Shown piece after piece: positions 1-6,678 of a DNA stretch of 8,478 bases (its first letter is position 1; each line of letters starts with the position of its first letter). Both the position numbers and the translations under genes were made by a program. The notes under the pieces were generated by a model. It made no database searches, had not been told where the DNA came from, and saw only the letters and a list, made by a program, of their open reading frames with translations. This DNA is from Bacillota bacterium. Lineage in GTDB: Bacteria; Bacillota; Clostridia; Christensenellales; CAG-138. The stretch lies in NCBI GenBank assembly GCA_023461495.1, contig JAEYLA010000129.1, forward strand, positions 1-8,478, given 5' to 3'.

Positions 1-192
1 GTCCACCCATAGGCTTTGCAGCAGCTGCTTCCAGTCCATCCAGCCCACCTCTTTCCCATTCAATTTCAATCTATGAAGCGGAGATTGGAAGTATCCTTGG
101 ACGAAAGGAATTCCGTATGAAGTATGAGTATGAAGTATGAAGCGGTCAGGCATTTTTCGATAGGCTGTCAGGACGCCCCGTAAAGCGTGCAT
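1..192 (-). CDS. possible partial hypothetical protein, 3' end beyond left edge
   Basis: The minus strand is open for 64 codons from an ATG at 192-190 to the left edge, so the C-terminus would lie outside the window. The predicted peptide begins MHALRGVLTAYRKMPDRF and ends with a Trp-rich stretch (GWMDWKQLLQSLWVD); I recognise no family. A possible divergent promoter lies at 273-245, but no convincing ribosome site precedes the ATG: the nearest purine-rich run (GGGGTGG) is too far upstream. The frame crosses the heptamer repeat at 115-141, and base composition is lower in GC than the neighbouring genes. A chance open frame of this length is quite possible, so it is listed as tentative. Confidence 0.25.
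   Translation of the reverse strand, partial: MHALRGVLTAYRKMPDRFILHTHTSYGIPFVQGYFQSPLHRLKLNGKEVGWMDWKQLLQSLWVD
72..145. repeat. direct repeat TATGAAGCGG, two copies
   Basis: The 10-mer TATGAAGCGG occurs at 72-81 and again at 136-145. The second copy forms the end of the GTATGAA tandem run, so the pair may reflect a local duplication followed by slippage. No function is visible. Confidence 0.5.
115..141. repeat. imperfect GTATGAA tandem repeat (7/6/7/7)
   Basis: Four consecutive units GTATGAA, GTATGA, GTATGAA, GTATGAA are read directly from the sequence. The unit length is not a multiple of three, so gain or loss of a unit would shift any frame crossing it. It lies 135 bases upstream of the degV-family start, outside that gene's core promoter. 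Confidence 0.75.
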
Positions 193-213
193 CGCATTTT
201 TTCTATCCACCCC

Positions 214-243
214 TTTCCGGGTACATGTTTTATAAGGTATAAT
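214..243 (+). promoter_or_regulatory. putative sigma-A promoter for the degV-family gene
   Basis: A perfect TATAAT lies at 238-243, with a weak -35-like TTTCCG at 214-219 (18-bp spacer). Transcription would start near 250, about 26 bases before the ATG at 276. The -10 box is convincing and the -35 is poor, so an activator may contribute; that last point is inference. Confidence 0.5.
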
Positions 244-244
244 T

Positions 245-273
245 TAAATATCACATCGGATGGAGCGTGTAAA
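245..273 (-). promoter_or_regulatory. possible divergent promoter toward left edge
   Basis: On the minus strand TTTACA (273-268) and TATTTA (250-245) are separated by 17 bases, which fits a sigma-A layout. It overlaps the leader and ribosome site of the degV-family gene, so both could not be used freely at once. It matters only if the open frame at 192-1 is real. Confidence 0.25.
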
Positions 274-275
274 TT

Positions 276-1145
276 ATGAGCAAATACCGCATCATGACAG
301 AAGCTACCGTAGACCTTCCGCAATCTCTGATTGAAGAATACGACATTGCCGTTATTGCCATGGACTGCCGCATGCAGGAAAAGATATATATGGTGGAGCC
401 TACGGGAAAGGAATTGGATCCCATCTATTTCTATAACCAAATGCGCGAAGGGGCTGTGGCGACGACATCCCTCATCAACGCGTTTACGTTTATGGAGTAT
501 TTTGAAAAGGAATTCCAGGCCGGGTATGACGTGATTTATTTCGCGCTGACGTCCGCGCTGACTTCCCGCCTGGCTGCAAACCAGGCCATGGAGGACTTGC
601 AGCAGAAATATCCGGAGCGCCGCCTGATTGTGGTGGATACGCTATGCGCCTCTCTTGGCATGGGTCTTCTGGTCTACCATGCAGCAAAGAAGCGGCAGGC
701 CGGTATGGGAATGGATGAACTTGCGAAATGGGCGGAAGAAGCCAAGCTGAAGGTTTGTCACTGGTTTACCGTGGAGGATCTCAAATACTTGATGCGCAGC
801 GGCCGTGTTTCCGCGGCATCCGCATTTGTGGGTACCGCGCTCAACATCAAGCCCGTGCTGCAGGTGGACAATGCGGGCGCGCTCGTGCCGCTTGTCAAGG
901 TACAGGGCCGCAGACGTTCGCTGAAAACGCTTGTGGAGAATATGGAGAAGACTTTTGTGCCCGAAGGAAACGAGTGCGTGTTCATCGGCCATGCGGACAG
1001 CCTCGAGGATGCAGAGTACGTGAAAACCATGGTGGAGGAGCGCTTTGGCGTCAAGCGTTTTGTGATTAATTACATCGGGCCCATTGTCGGCGCGCACTCC
1101 GGGCCGGGTACGGTAGCGCTGTTCCATTTCGGCACACACCGCTAA
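276..1145 (+). CDS. DegV family protein (fatty-acid-binding, FakB-like)
   Basis: This 289-residue protein matches the DegV family in length and motif order. DegV/FakB proteins bind a fatty acid and, in Firmicutes with fatty acid kinase, present it to FakA for phosphorylation and phospholipid synthesis. Visible motifs are TEATVDLP (8-15, usually TDSTADLP), a Ser/Thr-rich loop with S93 (90-98), the core from FTVEDLKYLMRSGRVSAAS to LNIKPVL (164-195), and the C-terminal IGPIVGAHSGPG (267-278) containing the family's conserved His (H274). The usual TSQPS-type motif is replaced by ATTSLIN (62-68), which is divergent. GGAG at 262-265 precedes the ATG by 10 bases. No fakA lies nearby, so its kinase partner, if any, is elsewhere. 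The family call is firm; the ligand is inferred from the family. Confidence 0.9.
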   Translation: MSKYRIMTEATVDLPQSLIEEYDIAVIAMDCRMQEKIYMVEPTGKELDPIYFYNQMREGAVATTSLINAFTFMEYFEKEFQAGYDVIYFALTSALTSRLAANQAMEDLQQKYPERRLIVVDTLCASLGMGLLVYHAAKKRQAGMGMDELAKWAEEAKLKVCHWFTVEDLKYLMRSGRVSAASAFVGTALNIKPVLQVDNAGALVPLVKVQGRRRSLKTLVENMEKTFVPEGNECVFIGHADSLEDAEYVKTMVEERFGVKRFVINYIGPIVGAHSGPGTVALFHFGTHR

Positions 1146-1164
1146 TTGCGTATAGAACTGCATA

Positions 1165-1199
1165 AAAAAACTGCCCGCAGCAGTAGCGGGCAGTTTTTT
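1165..1199. terminator. bidirectional Rho-independent terminator
   Basis: The arms CTGCCCGC (1171-1178) and GCGGGCAG (1186-1193) pair with a 7-base loop and are flanked by six A (1165-1170) and six T (1194-1199). The plus strand therefore ends in a T tract for the degV-family gene, and the minus strand does the same for the operon that ends at 1201. The minus-strand stop codon directly abuts the hairpin. Confidence 0.95.
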
Positions 1200-1200
1200 A

Positions 1201-2436
1201 TTATTCCTGATAGACAAGATCCAGCAGGCAGAACACGTTGCTTACAGAAAATGTTGTGCAGTTGTAGGAGCCGGAGAAGTGGTTGTTCCTGTACCAGGAC
1301 GTCATCCATTTTTCCAGATGGGAGGTCAGCTCCTCAAGCTGCGCATCCGTTGCAAGCCGTATGGAAACGGAAGTATCTTTTTTTTCACAGGCTTCGTCCA
1401 GCGCCAAGTGCAGCGCTGCCTCTATATCCGCTCCATTCGGAATATATGCGCCGGTTTTTACATAATAGTTGCTTGCATTGCCGATACACGCGGGCAGGTC
1501 CAGCGCATCGTAGAACGTATCAAGCGTGCGGCTTTGATAGATTTCTTCGTCGGTCAGGTTCAGGTAGGCATAGCAGGAACTGTCCGGAAGCATGCCGTCC
1601 GAATCGTCCCAGGTAACGTCCATCTGATAATAAGCGCCGTCAATATAGGCCACATTCCATGCGTGCTTTTGAGGGGCCCTGGTTTGGCTGTCGTCTGCGG
1701 ACCACGCTTCGCCTGTGAGCGTAAGGCATTCGATTCCGGCTTCACGCAAAAGAAGGGTGAGCGCCTTGCTGTAACCCTCGCAGCGGGCATAACCGAGCAC
1801 CAGCGCGCCATAGGCGGTGCCGTCATACACGCCGTCTTCGCGATAGGTGCAGCGTGCGATGATGCTCTGGTAAAAAAGAAGCTGCTTTTCAAAGCCGCCG
1901 CCAAGGCCCGCAACTTCCTCCTGCAGACGTTTTACAATATCCTGTAGCTTGCTCTTAGCGTCAATATAGGCTTCCTTCGTGAAGATATAGGTCGGCTGTA
2001 TGGAAAGCGCCAGGTCGGGCTTGTTTTCCTGCACAAAGTAGGAATATTCTCCATTGATCTGGAACAACTCCGGGCAATCGTAGCTCAAAAGCCACATTAA
2101 CGTTTTTAGCTTTTTCTCGGAAATGGGTGCAGAAAATTTGATCTCCTGTTTAAAACTGGAGATTCCCTCGTACATCTGCGCGCAGATGCGCTGATCCTCA
2201 TCTGAAAGCTGTTTCAAAAAATACTTGCTGTCAAAATCGGAAATGCCGCTTTGGCCAACCTCGACGGTATCCGGAGAAGCTTGAGGGGGAATGGCGGCGG
2301 GACGGTCATCGGGCGCGCTTTTTATGATCGGCGCCTTTGTAAGCGTGCCGCAGCCGGAAACAAGCGCCATCGCAAACAGGAGCGTAGCGAAAAAAAGAAA
2401 ACGGACGATATGGTTGTAGAAACGGTGCTGGCGCAA
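1201..2436 (-). CDS. transglutaminase-like lipoprotein
   Basis: The 411-residue protein has a short basic N-terminus, a hydrophobic stretch (about 10-26) and a lipobox LVSGC with the lipidated Cys at 29, so it should be anchored on the outer face of the membrane. After a Pro-rich linker (about 37-60), residues about 190-300 look like a transglutaminase/cysteine-protease fold: ARCEGYS with Cys219, KHAWNV with His258, and MDVTWDD with Asp273 form the expected Cys-His-Asp triad. Such domains in bacterial surface proteins may act as peptidases or cross-linking enzymes; the substrate is unknown. The TTG start is chosen because GGGGAGGA lies at 2448-2441, 5 bases upstream, and it gives a complete signal peptide. 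It is the last gene of the operon, 38 nt after radA. The C-terminal 100 residues have no recognised domain. Confidence 0.85.
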   Translation of the reverse strand: MRQHRFYNHIVRFLFFATLLFAMALVSGCGTLTKAPIIKSAPDDRPAAIPPQASPDTVEVGQSGISDFDSKYFLKQLSDEDQRICAQMYEGISSFKQEIKFSAPISEKKLKTLMWLLSYDCPELFQINGEYSYFVQENKPDLALSIQPTYIFTKEAYIDAKSKLQDIVKRLQEEVAGLGGGFEKQLLFYQSIIARCTYREDGVYDGTAYGALVLGYARCEGYSKALTLLLREAGIECLTLTGEAWSADDSQTRAPQKHAWNVAYIDGAYYQMDVTWDDSDGMLPDSSCYAYLNLTDEEIYQSRTLDTFYDALDLPACIGNASNYYVKTGAYIPNGADIEAALHLALDEACEKKDTSVSIRLATDAQLEELTSHLEKWMTSWYRNNHFSGSYNCTTFSVSNVFCLLDLVYQE

Positions 2437-2440
2437 AGCG

Positions 2441-2448
2441 TCCTCCCC
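2441..2448 (-). promoter_or_regulatory. ribosome site supporting the TTG start of the lipoprotein gene
   Basis: GGGGAGGA on the minus strand lies 4-5 bases upstream of TTG (2436-2434). It decides the start, because the next in-frame Met (residue 23) would remove most of the signal peptide. Confidence 0.8.
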
Positions 2449-2474
2449 TAAAATTCAGCTGAAACAAGGTTAAC

Positions 2475-3800
2475 CTACAGAAGCGCAACGGCCTCCGCAA
2501 TATTCCGTACCGGAACCAAAATAGCTCCTGAAACGGACGGCAGCGCGTCCGAGCGGGGAACGATCAGGTTTGTAAATCCAAGCCGTACGCATTCGCGCAT
2601 GCGCTTTTCCATATGGGATACGGCGCGTACCTCGCCTGTTAACCCAAGCTCGCCAATGGCGGCGGTAGAGGGCTTTAAAGGCGCTTCCTTATAACAGGAG
2701 GCGATGCACAGCGCAACGCCAAGATCCACCGCGCGCTCCATCAGCTTTAGCCCGCCCACAACATTCAGATATACATCCTTATCAGAAAGGCGTAGCCGCG
2801 CCTTGTTTTCAAGTACAGCGAGCAGCAGCGAGAGCCTGCCGGTATCAAGCCCGGTGCTGGTGCGCCGCGCGGTGCCGTAGGCAGTCTGCGCGAGAAGCGC
2901 CTGCACCTCCGCAAGCATTGGGCGCGTGCCCTCCATGGCGCAGGTAACGGTACAACCGGGCAGATGCGCGCCGGAAAGGAACAGGCGGGAAGGGTCCTCC
3001 ACCTGATGCATGCCGTCATCGCACATTTCAAATACGCCCACCTCGTTGGTGGAGCCAAAGCGGTTTTTGACCGCGCGCAGCAGCCGCAAATCCGCATGTC
3101 GCTCCCCTTCAAAGTAAAGCACGGTATCCACCATGTGCTCAAGCACCCTCGGGCCTGCGATTGCGCCGTCCTTGGTCACATGGCCGACGATGAGCACCGC
3201 AGCGCCCGTCTGCTTTGCAAGCCGCGTCAACACGGCGGTGGCTTCGCGTACCTGGCTGATGCTGCCGACAGCGCCAGGCAAATCCGGGCAGGACATGGTC
3301 TGTATGGAATCTACAATTACAAAGGCCGGGCGCAGGTGCCGAATTTGCGCCTCGATCGCGCCAAGATCGGTTTCGGCGAGCAGCAGCACGTTCCCGGGGA
3401 TATTCAGGCGCTGCGCCCGGAGCTTGATCTGTGCGGGAGATTCTTCGCCGGAGACATAGAGCACCTTTTCAGACTGCGCAAGGCTGCCGGCTGCCTGCAG
3501 CAGCAGCGTGGATTTGCCGATGCCGGGGTCGCCGCCAAGCAATACCGCCATGCCGCGGGCAATACCGCCGCCAAGCACCCGGTCGAGCTCCTGCATGCCG
3601 GTAGAGCTTCTTTTTGCATCCTCCGTATCGATATCCGAAAGCGGGAGCGCGTGTGCGCCGACAGCGGCGGCCTTTACCTGCACCGCGCTTGTTTCCACCA
3701 GCGTATTCCAGCTGCCGCAGCCCGGACATTTTCCAAGCCACTTTGCGCTTTCGTATCCGCATTCCCCGCAGAAGAAGAGGGGACGCGCGTTCTTTGCCAT
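2475..3800 (-). CDS. radA: DNA repair protein RadA (Sms)
   Basis: The 441-residue protein shows the full RadA plan and is close to the usual length of about 450. An N-terminal four-Cys zinc finger (C11, C14, C25, C28) is followed by a RecA-like ATPase with Walker A GGDPGIGKST (89-98), Walker B ending VIVDS (160-165), and the RadA-specific KNRFG motif (245-249). The C-terminal third is a Lon-protease-like domain (about 340-440, including GELGLTGEVRAV) that is structural rather than proteolytic in this family. RadA is a cytoplasmic branch-migration and helicase factor in recombinational repair. GGGAGG at 3812-3807 sits 6 bases before the ATG. In many Firmicutes radA neighbours disA; here it lies between two envelope-protein genes, 38 nt from each. 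Confidence 0.97.
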   Translation of the reverse strand: MAKNARPLFFCGECGYESAKWLGKCPGCGSWNTLVETSAVQVKAAAVGAHALPLSDIDTEDAKRSSTGMQELDRVLGGGIARGMAVLLGGDPGIGKSTLLLQAAGSLAQSEKVLYVSGEESPAQIKLRAQRLNIPGNVLLLAETDLGAIEAQIRHLRPAFVIVDSIQTMSCPDLPGAVGSISQVREATAVLTRLAKQTGAAVLIVGHVTKDGAIAGPRVLEHMVDTVLYFEGERHADLRLLRAVKNRFGSTNEVGVFEMCDDGMHQVEDPSRLFLSGAHLPGCTVTCAMEGTRPMLAEVQALLAQTAYGTARRTSTGLDTGRLSLLLAVLENKARLRLSDKDVYLNVVGGLKLMERAVDLGVALCIASCYKEAPLKPSTAAIGELGLTGEVRAVSHMEKRMRECVRLGFTNLIVPRSDALPSVSGAILVPVRNIAEAVALL

Positions 3801-3838
3801 CCATTACCTCCCAAATATCCCGGCAGCCGGGCAAAAGC

Positions 3839-5047
3839 CTATTGAATGACCGCGTATTTCATCACGTCCCGCTCACGGGAGGTGACGTCCATCCAGATCA
3901 CAACGCCGTTGGAAACGCCCAGCAACTGCGTGCGCTCGCGCTCAATATCCGGCGTAATCTGTATGGACTTGCCGATGTCAAAGAAATAGACATAGATCGC
4001 CTCATTTTTACTGTACGCGGCAAAGTGCTCGGATAATCCGTATTCCACGATATCCTCGGCGATGAGCTTTGCCGCGGCGTTGTTCTGCGCCATGTAAAGG
4101 TCGTCCCCGGGGCCGTGGCTGCCGTTGCGCCAAATCCATTGCCTGCCGTTTGTCATAGGGTCATGCACGTAGGTGCCGGGCACATAGGTGCTGATGCTGT
4201 CGTCCGAAAGCGTCAGGCTGTAGATCGCGCTCGTCGGGCTTTCTTCTGTTGCGGCCTCGGGCGAGCTCGTATCAAGGTCTGCAAAGATGATCTGCCCGTT
4301 CTTCATGGATACGGCGGACTGCCCGTATGCGCTTGAGCTGAACAGGCGGATGGCGGTATTCTCCATTGTGGTGAGGTCGCATACAAACAGCTTGTCCATG
4401 CGGCTTCCGGTGCGCTCGATCCAAGCTAAGGTGCTGCCGTCCAGCTGCAAAACGGGCTGGTCCGCATACACCTGTTTGACTTCATACAGCTCCCCGGTTG
4501 CAAGCTTTTTTGCACGGATAACGCCGCCGCCGTCGGATGCTTTGGCGTCCAAATACACAAGCCACTCTGCATTCATCCGGGGATATACATAATCGTTATT
4601 CGTTAAGGGGACGTCCACTTCCTGCGCTTCACCCGTCACGATATCGTATTGGAACAACAGATCCATGCGCACATCGCTGCCGACCAGATGCCCTGCCGTG
4701 AAAAGGAGCGTCTTGTTCCACGCATAAGGGTCCCCAAACCAGTTGTACCCGGAATAGCCGGAAAGCACGACTTCGTGCTGAAGTTCTACAGGATCGGCGA
4801 CGACAGCCGGGTGCGGGGTAGGCGTGGGACGGGCGGTGGGACGCGGGGTGGGCGTCGGCTGCCAGGGCGGGCGGTAGTCAACGCCAAGCTTGGGCAGCAG
4901 CGCGGGGAGACCAACAAACACAACCAGTATGATCGCGCCAAGAATAGCGGCAATGGTAGCGGAAAGCGCCAGAATGGGCCCGGCGTTTGTCGCTTTCAGG
5001 CTGGTGCGCTTGCGTCTGATCTTATATCTTTTTTCCCGCTTGGGCAT
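3839..5047 (-). CDS. membrane-anchored beta-propeller-like protein of unknown function
   Basis: The 402-residue protein begins with a strongly basic cytoplasmic tail (residues 1-19, KRxKR-rich), one transmembrane segment (about 24-52), then a Pro/Thr linker (64-80, PTPTPRPTARPTPTPHP) that would hold the rest away from the membrane on the outer side. Residues about 90-402 contain repeated short beta patterns such as LLFQYDIVTGE (130-140), WLVYLDA (162-168), LAWIER (207-212), IIFADLD (253-259), QWIWRNG (303-309) and VVIWMD (382-387), spaced about 45-50 residues apart. This resembles a TolB/YncE-type beta-propeller, a fold used for binding rather than catalysis. I cannot name an orthologue. The start is well supported by AAGGAG at 5060-5055, 7 bases upstream. 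It is the first gene of the radA operon. The propeller assignment is by eye. Confidence 0.75.
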   Translation of the reverse strand: MPKREKRYKIRRKRTSLKATNAGPILALSATIAAILGAIILVVFVGLPALLPKLGVDYRPPWQPTPTPRPTARPTPTPHPAVVADPVELQHEVVLSGYSGYNWFGDPYAWNKTLLFTAGHLVGSDVRMDLLFQYDIVTGEAQEVDVPLTNNDYVYPRMNAEWLVYLDAKASDGGGVIRAKKLATGELYEVKQVYADQPVLQLDGSTLAWIERTGSRMDKLFVCDLTTMENTAIRLFSSSAYGQSAVSMKNGQIIFADLDTSSPEAATEESPTSAIYSLTLSDDSISTYVPGTYVHDPMTNGRQWIWRNGSHGPGDDLYMAQNNAAAKLIAEDIVEYGLSEHFAAYSKNEAIYVYFFDIGKSIQITPDIERERTQLLGVSNGVVIWMDVTSRERDVMKYAVIQ

Positions 5048-5095
5048 ACTAAATCTCCTTGATCGGTAAAAAAGGAATGCTTACAAACTTTCTTC

Positions 5096-5124
5096 AGTAT
5101 ACCATAGGCCGGAGAGGGCAACAA
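5096..5124 (-). promoter_or_regulatory. extended -10 promoter of the propeller-radA-lipoprotein operon
   Basis: On the minus strand TTGTTG (5124-5119) and TATACT (5101-5096) are 17 bases apart, with an extended -10 TG at 5104-5103. Transcription would begin near 5089, leaving a leader of about 40 nt before the ATG at 5047. No other clear promoter was seen in the 38-nt gaps between the three genes. Confidence 0.65.
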
Positions 5125-5186
5125 CCTTGGGGTACGCAGAATTAAAGCGGTATTCCCAGCCTGCGCGTGAAAACCGGGCGGCGTCC

Positions 5187-5216
5187 TTGCCTTATAACCG
5201 GCGGGTGTGTTATAAT
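5187..5216 (+). promoter_or_regulatory. extended -10 promoter of the tmk-ybaK pair
   Basis: A perfect TATAAT (5211-5216) is preceded by an extended -10 TG at 5208-5209 and by TTGCCT (5187-5192) with an 18-base spacer. Transcription would begin near 5223. It lies back to back with the minus-strand promoter at 5096-5124, so the roughly 220-base gap is a divergent control region; nothing else was recognised in it. Confidence 0.7.
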
Positions 5217-5252
5217 AACGTGATTTTAAGCGTACTTGGCGTTTTAACATGT

Positions 5253-5259
5253 GGGAGGT
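5253..5259 (+). promoter_or_regulatory. ribosome site fixing the start of the thymidylate-kinase-like gene
   Basis: GGGAGGT lies 7 bases before the ATG at 5267. A more upstream in-frame ATG at 5249 overlaps this site and would add six residues ahead of the kinase fold, so 5267 is preferred. Confidence 0.85.
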
Positions 5260-5266
5260 CGTACAA

Positions 5267-5941
5267 ATGGGTCGCACTGTGGTGATTGCGTTTGAAGGCA
5301 TCGATGGCAGCGGGAAAACCGTGCAGATGCATCATCTGGAGCGCGCGCTCAAAAAGCGCGGGATGCTGGTGGATACCATGTCGTTTCCCATGTACGGTAC
5401 GTTTTTTGGGCGCGAGGTGGGCAACTACCTGACCAGCGCGCAGGGCGTCGCCGCGTGCGATGTGGACGGCAAGAGCATGGCCCTCTGGTTTGCGCTCGAC
5501 CGTTTTGAGGCGTTCCAGAACTACCGGGACGGAGAGGTGGACGTGCTGCTCATCAACCGCTATGTGCTTTCCAACGCCGTATACCAGAGCATACGCGATT
5601 GTGACCTTGGCAAGCCCGATCTTCTGGACTTTGTTCTGGAATTGGAATATAACCATTTCTGTATTCCCATTGCGGATGCGCACGTATACCTTGACATGAA
5701 TGAGGAAGAAGCGGGGGAGAATGTGCTCCGCAAAGGCTACCGCGAATATGTCGGCAATGAGAAGGACGTTTATGAAAAGCAGAGTGGTATCCAGACCCGC
5801 GCGCGCCAGAAATATATGGAGTACGCGAAGGTGTTGGATAACATTCATATCATCCCGTGCATGCATGAAGGGAAAATGAGAACCGAACAGGAAATCGCCA
5901 TGATGGTGGAGGAAGAGCTTCTGCGTATCGGCATCCTGTAA
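5267..5941 (+). CDS. tmk: thymidylate kinase family protein (dTMP kinase-like)
   Basis: The 224-residue protein has the P-loop FEGIDGSGKT (9-18) of dTMP kinases, an ALDRFEAF helix (76-83) like the substrate-side segment of the family, a variant DR(Y/H) motif NRYVLSNAVYQ (97-107), and a basic LID-like stretch with K156, R159 and K166 leading into an RARQKY helix (178-183). Length fits the 205-230 range. dTMP kinase phosphorylates dTMP to dTDP in the cytoplasm with ATP, a step in dTTP supply. The usual Asp of DR(Y/H) is Asn97 here, and the P-loop lacks the final Ser/Thr of GKST/GKTT (it reads GKTV), so a shifted nucleoside or nucleotide preference is possible. It is cotranscribed with ybaK, 19 nt downstream. 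The gene symbol is provisional, since the host may have a second, canonical tmk. Confidence 0.75.
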   Translation: MGRTVVIAFEGIDGSGKTVQMHHLERALKKRGMLVDTMSFPMYGTFFGREVGNYLTSAQGVAACDVDGKSMALWFALDRFEAFQNYRDGEVDVLLINRYVLSNAVYQSIRDCDLGKPDLLDFVLELEYNHFCIPIADAHVYLDMNEEEAGENVLRKGYREYVGNEKDVYEKQSGIQTRARQKYMEYAKVLDNIHIIPCMHEGKMRTEQEIAMMVEEELLRIGIL

Positions 5942-5950
5942 TATAAGCTT

Positions 5951-5955
5951 GAGGA
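5951..5955 (+). promoter_or_regulatory. ribosome site fixing the start of the ybaK-like gene
   Basis: GAGGA lies 5 bases before ATG 5961. A TTG at 5949 is in frame but overlaps this site and has no ribosome site of its own, so the ATG is taken as the start. Confidence 0.75.
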
Positions 5956-5960
5956 AGACA

Positions 5961-6431
5961 ATGGGCATCTTTGAAGTGCGCGCCTGGTTTGAGGCGCAGG
6001 GCATCCCGGAAGAAATCCGTGAGTTTCCCGTATCGAGCGCCACAGTAGAATTGGCCGCGCAGGCGCTGAACGTCGATCCGCAGCTGATCGCAAAAACCCT
6101 TTCTTTTGAAACGCCGGAAGGCGCAATGCTTGTGCTCGCCGCAGGCGATGCGCGCATCGACAACCGCAAATTCCGCGAGCGGTTTGGCTTTAAAGCAAAG
6201 ATGCTCTCGGCGGAGGCAGCGCTTGCGTTTACCGGCCACGCCGTGGGCGGTGTTTGCCCGTTTGCTCTGTCCCAGCCGCTGCCGGTGTACCTGGATGAAT
6301 CGCTTCGCCGGTTCTCCGTTATATATCCGGCTGCGGGCAGCCCGTCTTCCTGCGTCGTCATTACGCCGGACAGGCTCTGTGAAATCACTCGCGCTGCATT
6401 TGTAGACGTATGCAAACTTCCCGGCGCATAG
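5961..6431 (+). CDS. YbaK/EbsC family aminoacyl-tRNA deacylase-like protein
   Basis: The 156-residue protein is a single YbaK/EbsC domain of usual length. Proteins of this family hydrolyse mischarged tRNAs, the best known member clearing Cys-tRNA(Pro), and act in trans in the cytoplasm. Visible family features are an SSAT start of the pocket (24-27), QLIAKTLSF with the conserved Lys45 needed for tRNA deacylation in characterised members, GDARID (62-67), the signature GHAVGGVCPF (92-101), VYLDESL (109-115), and a terminal TPDRLCEIT segment (135-143). Many EbsC-like members have uncertain substrates, so Cys-tRNA(Pro) specificity is inferred only. It follows the thymidylate-kinase-like gene by 19 nt, and its product could reduce mistranslation. 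Confidence 0.9.
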   Translation: MGIFEVRAWFEAQGIPEEIREFPVSSATVELAAQALNVDPQLIAKTLSFETPEGAMLVLAAGDARIDNRKFRERFGFKAKMLSAEAALAFTGHAVGGVCPFALSQPLPVYLDESLRRFSVIYPAAGSPSSCVVITPDRLCEITRAAFVDVCKLPGA

Positions 6432-6485
6432 TGGCGGGAGCTCAGCGGCCCATGCAGGCACATCCGATGAAAAACAGACATAAAT

Positions 6486-6520
6486 GCGCGCTTATTCGTT
6501 TAGAGAAGCGCGCTCTATTA
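6486..6520 (+). terminator. weak hairpin terminator after ybaK
   Basis: GCGCGCTT (6486-6493) pairs with AAGCGCGC (6506-6513) over a 12-base loop, followed by TCTATTATTT, which is T-rich but not a clean T tract. It lies 54 bases after the ybaK stop. Termination may be partial. Confidence 0.55.
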
Positions 6521-6537
6521 TTTCCATATACCACATA

Positions 6538-6567
6538 ATTTTTTAGGTTATAAAAATATTTTTTAGG
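6538..6567 (+). repeat. two ATTTTTTAGG direct repeats, 20 bp apart
   Basis: ATTTTTTAGG occurs at 6538-6547 and 6558-6567, exactly 20 bp apart, with an A5 run between them (6552-6556) and an A4 run after (6568-6571). The second copy ends 17 bases before the -35 box of the PLP-enzyme promoter. The placement suits an UP-element, phased A-tract curvature or a tandem activator site; which one cannot be told from sequence alone. Confidence 0.6.
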
Positions 6568-6584
6568 AAAATGTGCAGGAAGCA

Positions 6585-6613
6585 TTTACAAACAGTCCGC
6601 TATGGGCTACACT
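6585..6613 (+). promoter_or_regulatory. sigma-A promoter of the PLP-enzyme gene
   Basis: TTTACA (6585-6590) and TACACT (6608-6613) are separated by 17 bases. Transcription would start near 6620, giving a leader of about 65 nt. The leader shows no strong hairpin or riboswitch pattern. Confidence 0.7.
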
Positions 6614-6672
6614 GATGGTAACAAAGCACGTACGCCAATTCCGGCGGGATGTTTAACAGTACGAAAAGAAGT

Positions 6673-6678
6673 AAGGAG
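6673..6678 (+). promoter_or_regulatory. ribosome site fixing the start of the PLP-enzyme gene
   Basis: AAGGAG lies 6 bases before ATG 6685. An in-frame ATG at 6649 would add 12 residues but overlaps no ribosome site and puts this one inside the gene. Confidence 0.9.

Noticed and set aside
2964..3845. A 293-codon plus-strand open frame within radA.
   Set aside because: It is antisense to an unmistakable RadA with zinc finger, Walker and KNRFG motifs.
5210..6481. A 423-codon minus-strand open frame across the thymidylate-kinase-like and ybaK genes.
   Set aside because: It spans two well-supported plus-strand genes and the promoter of the first, and shows no protein-like motifs.
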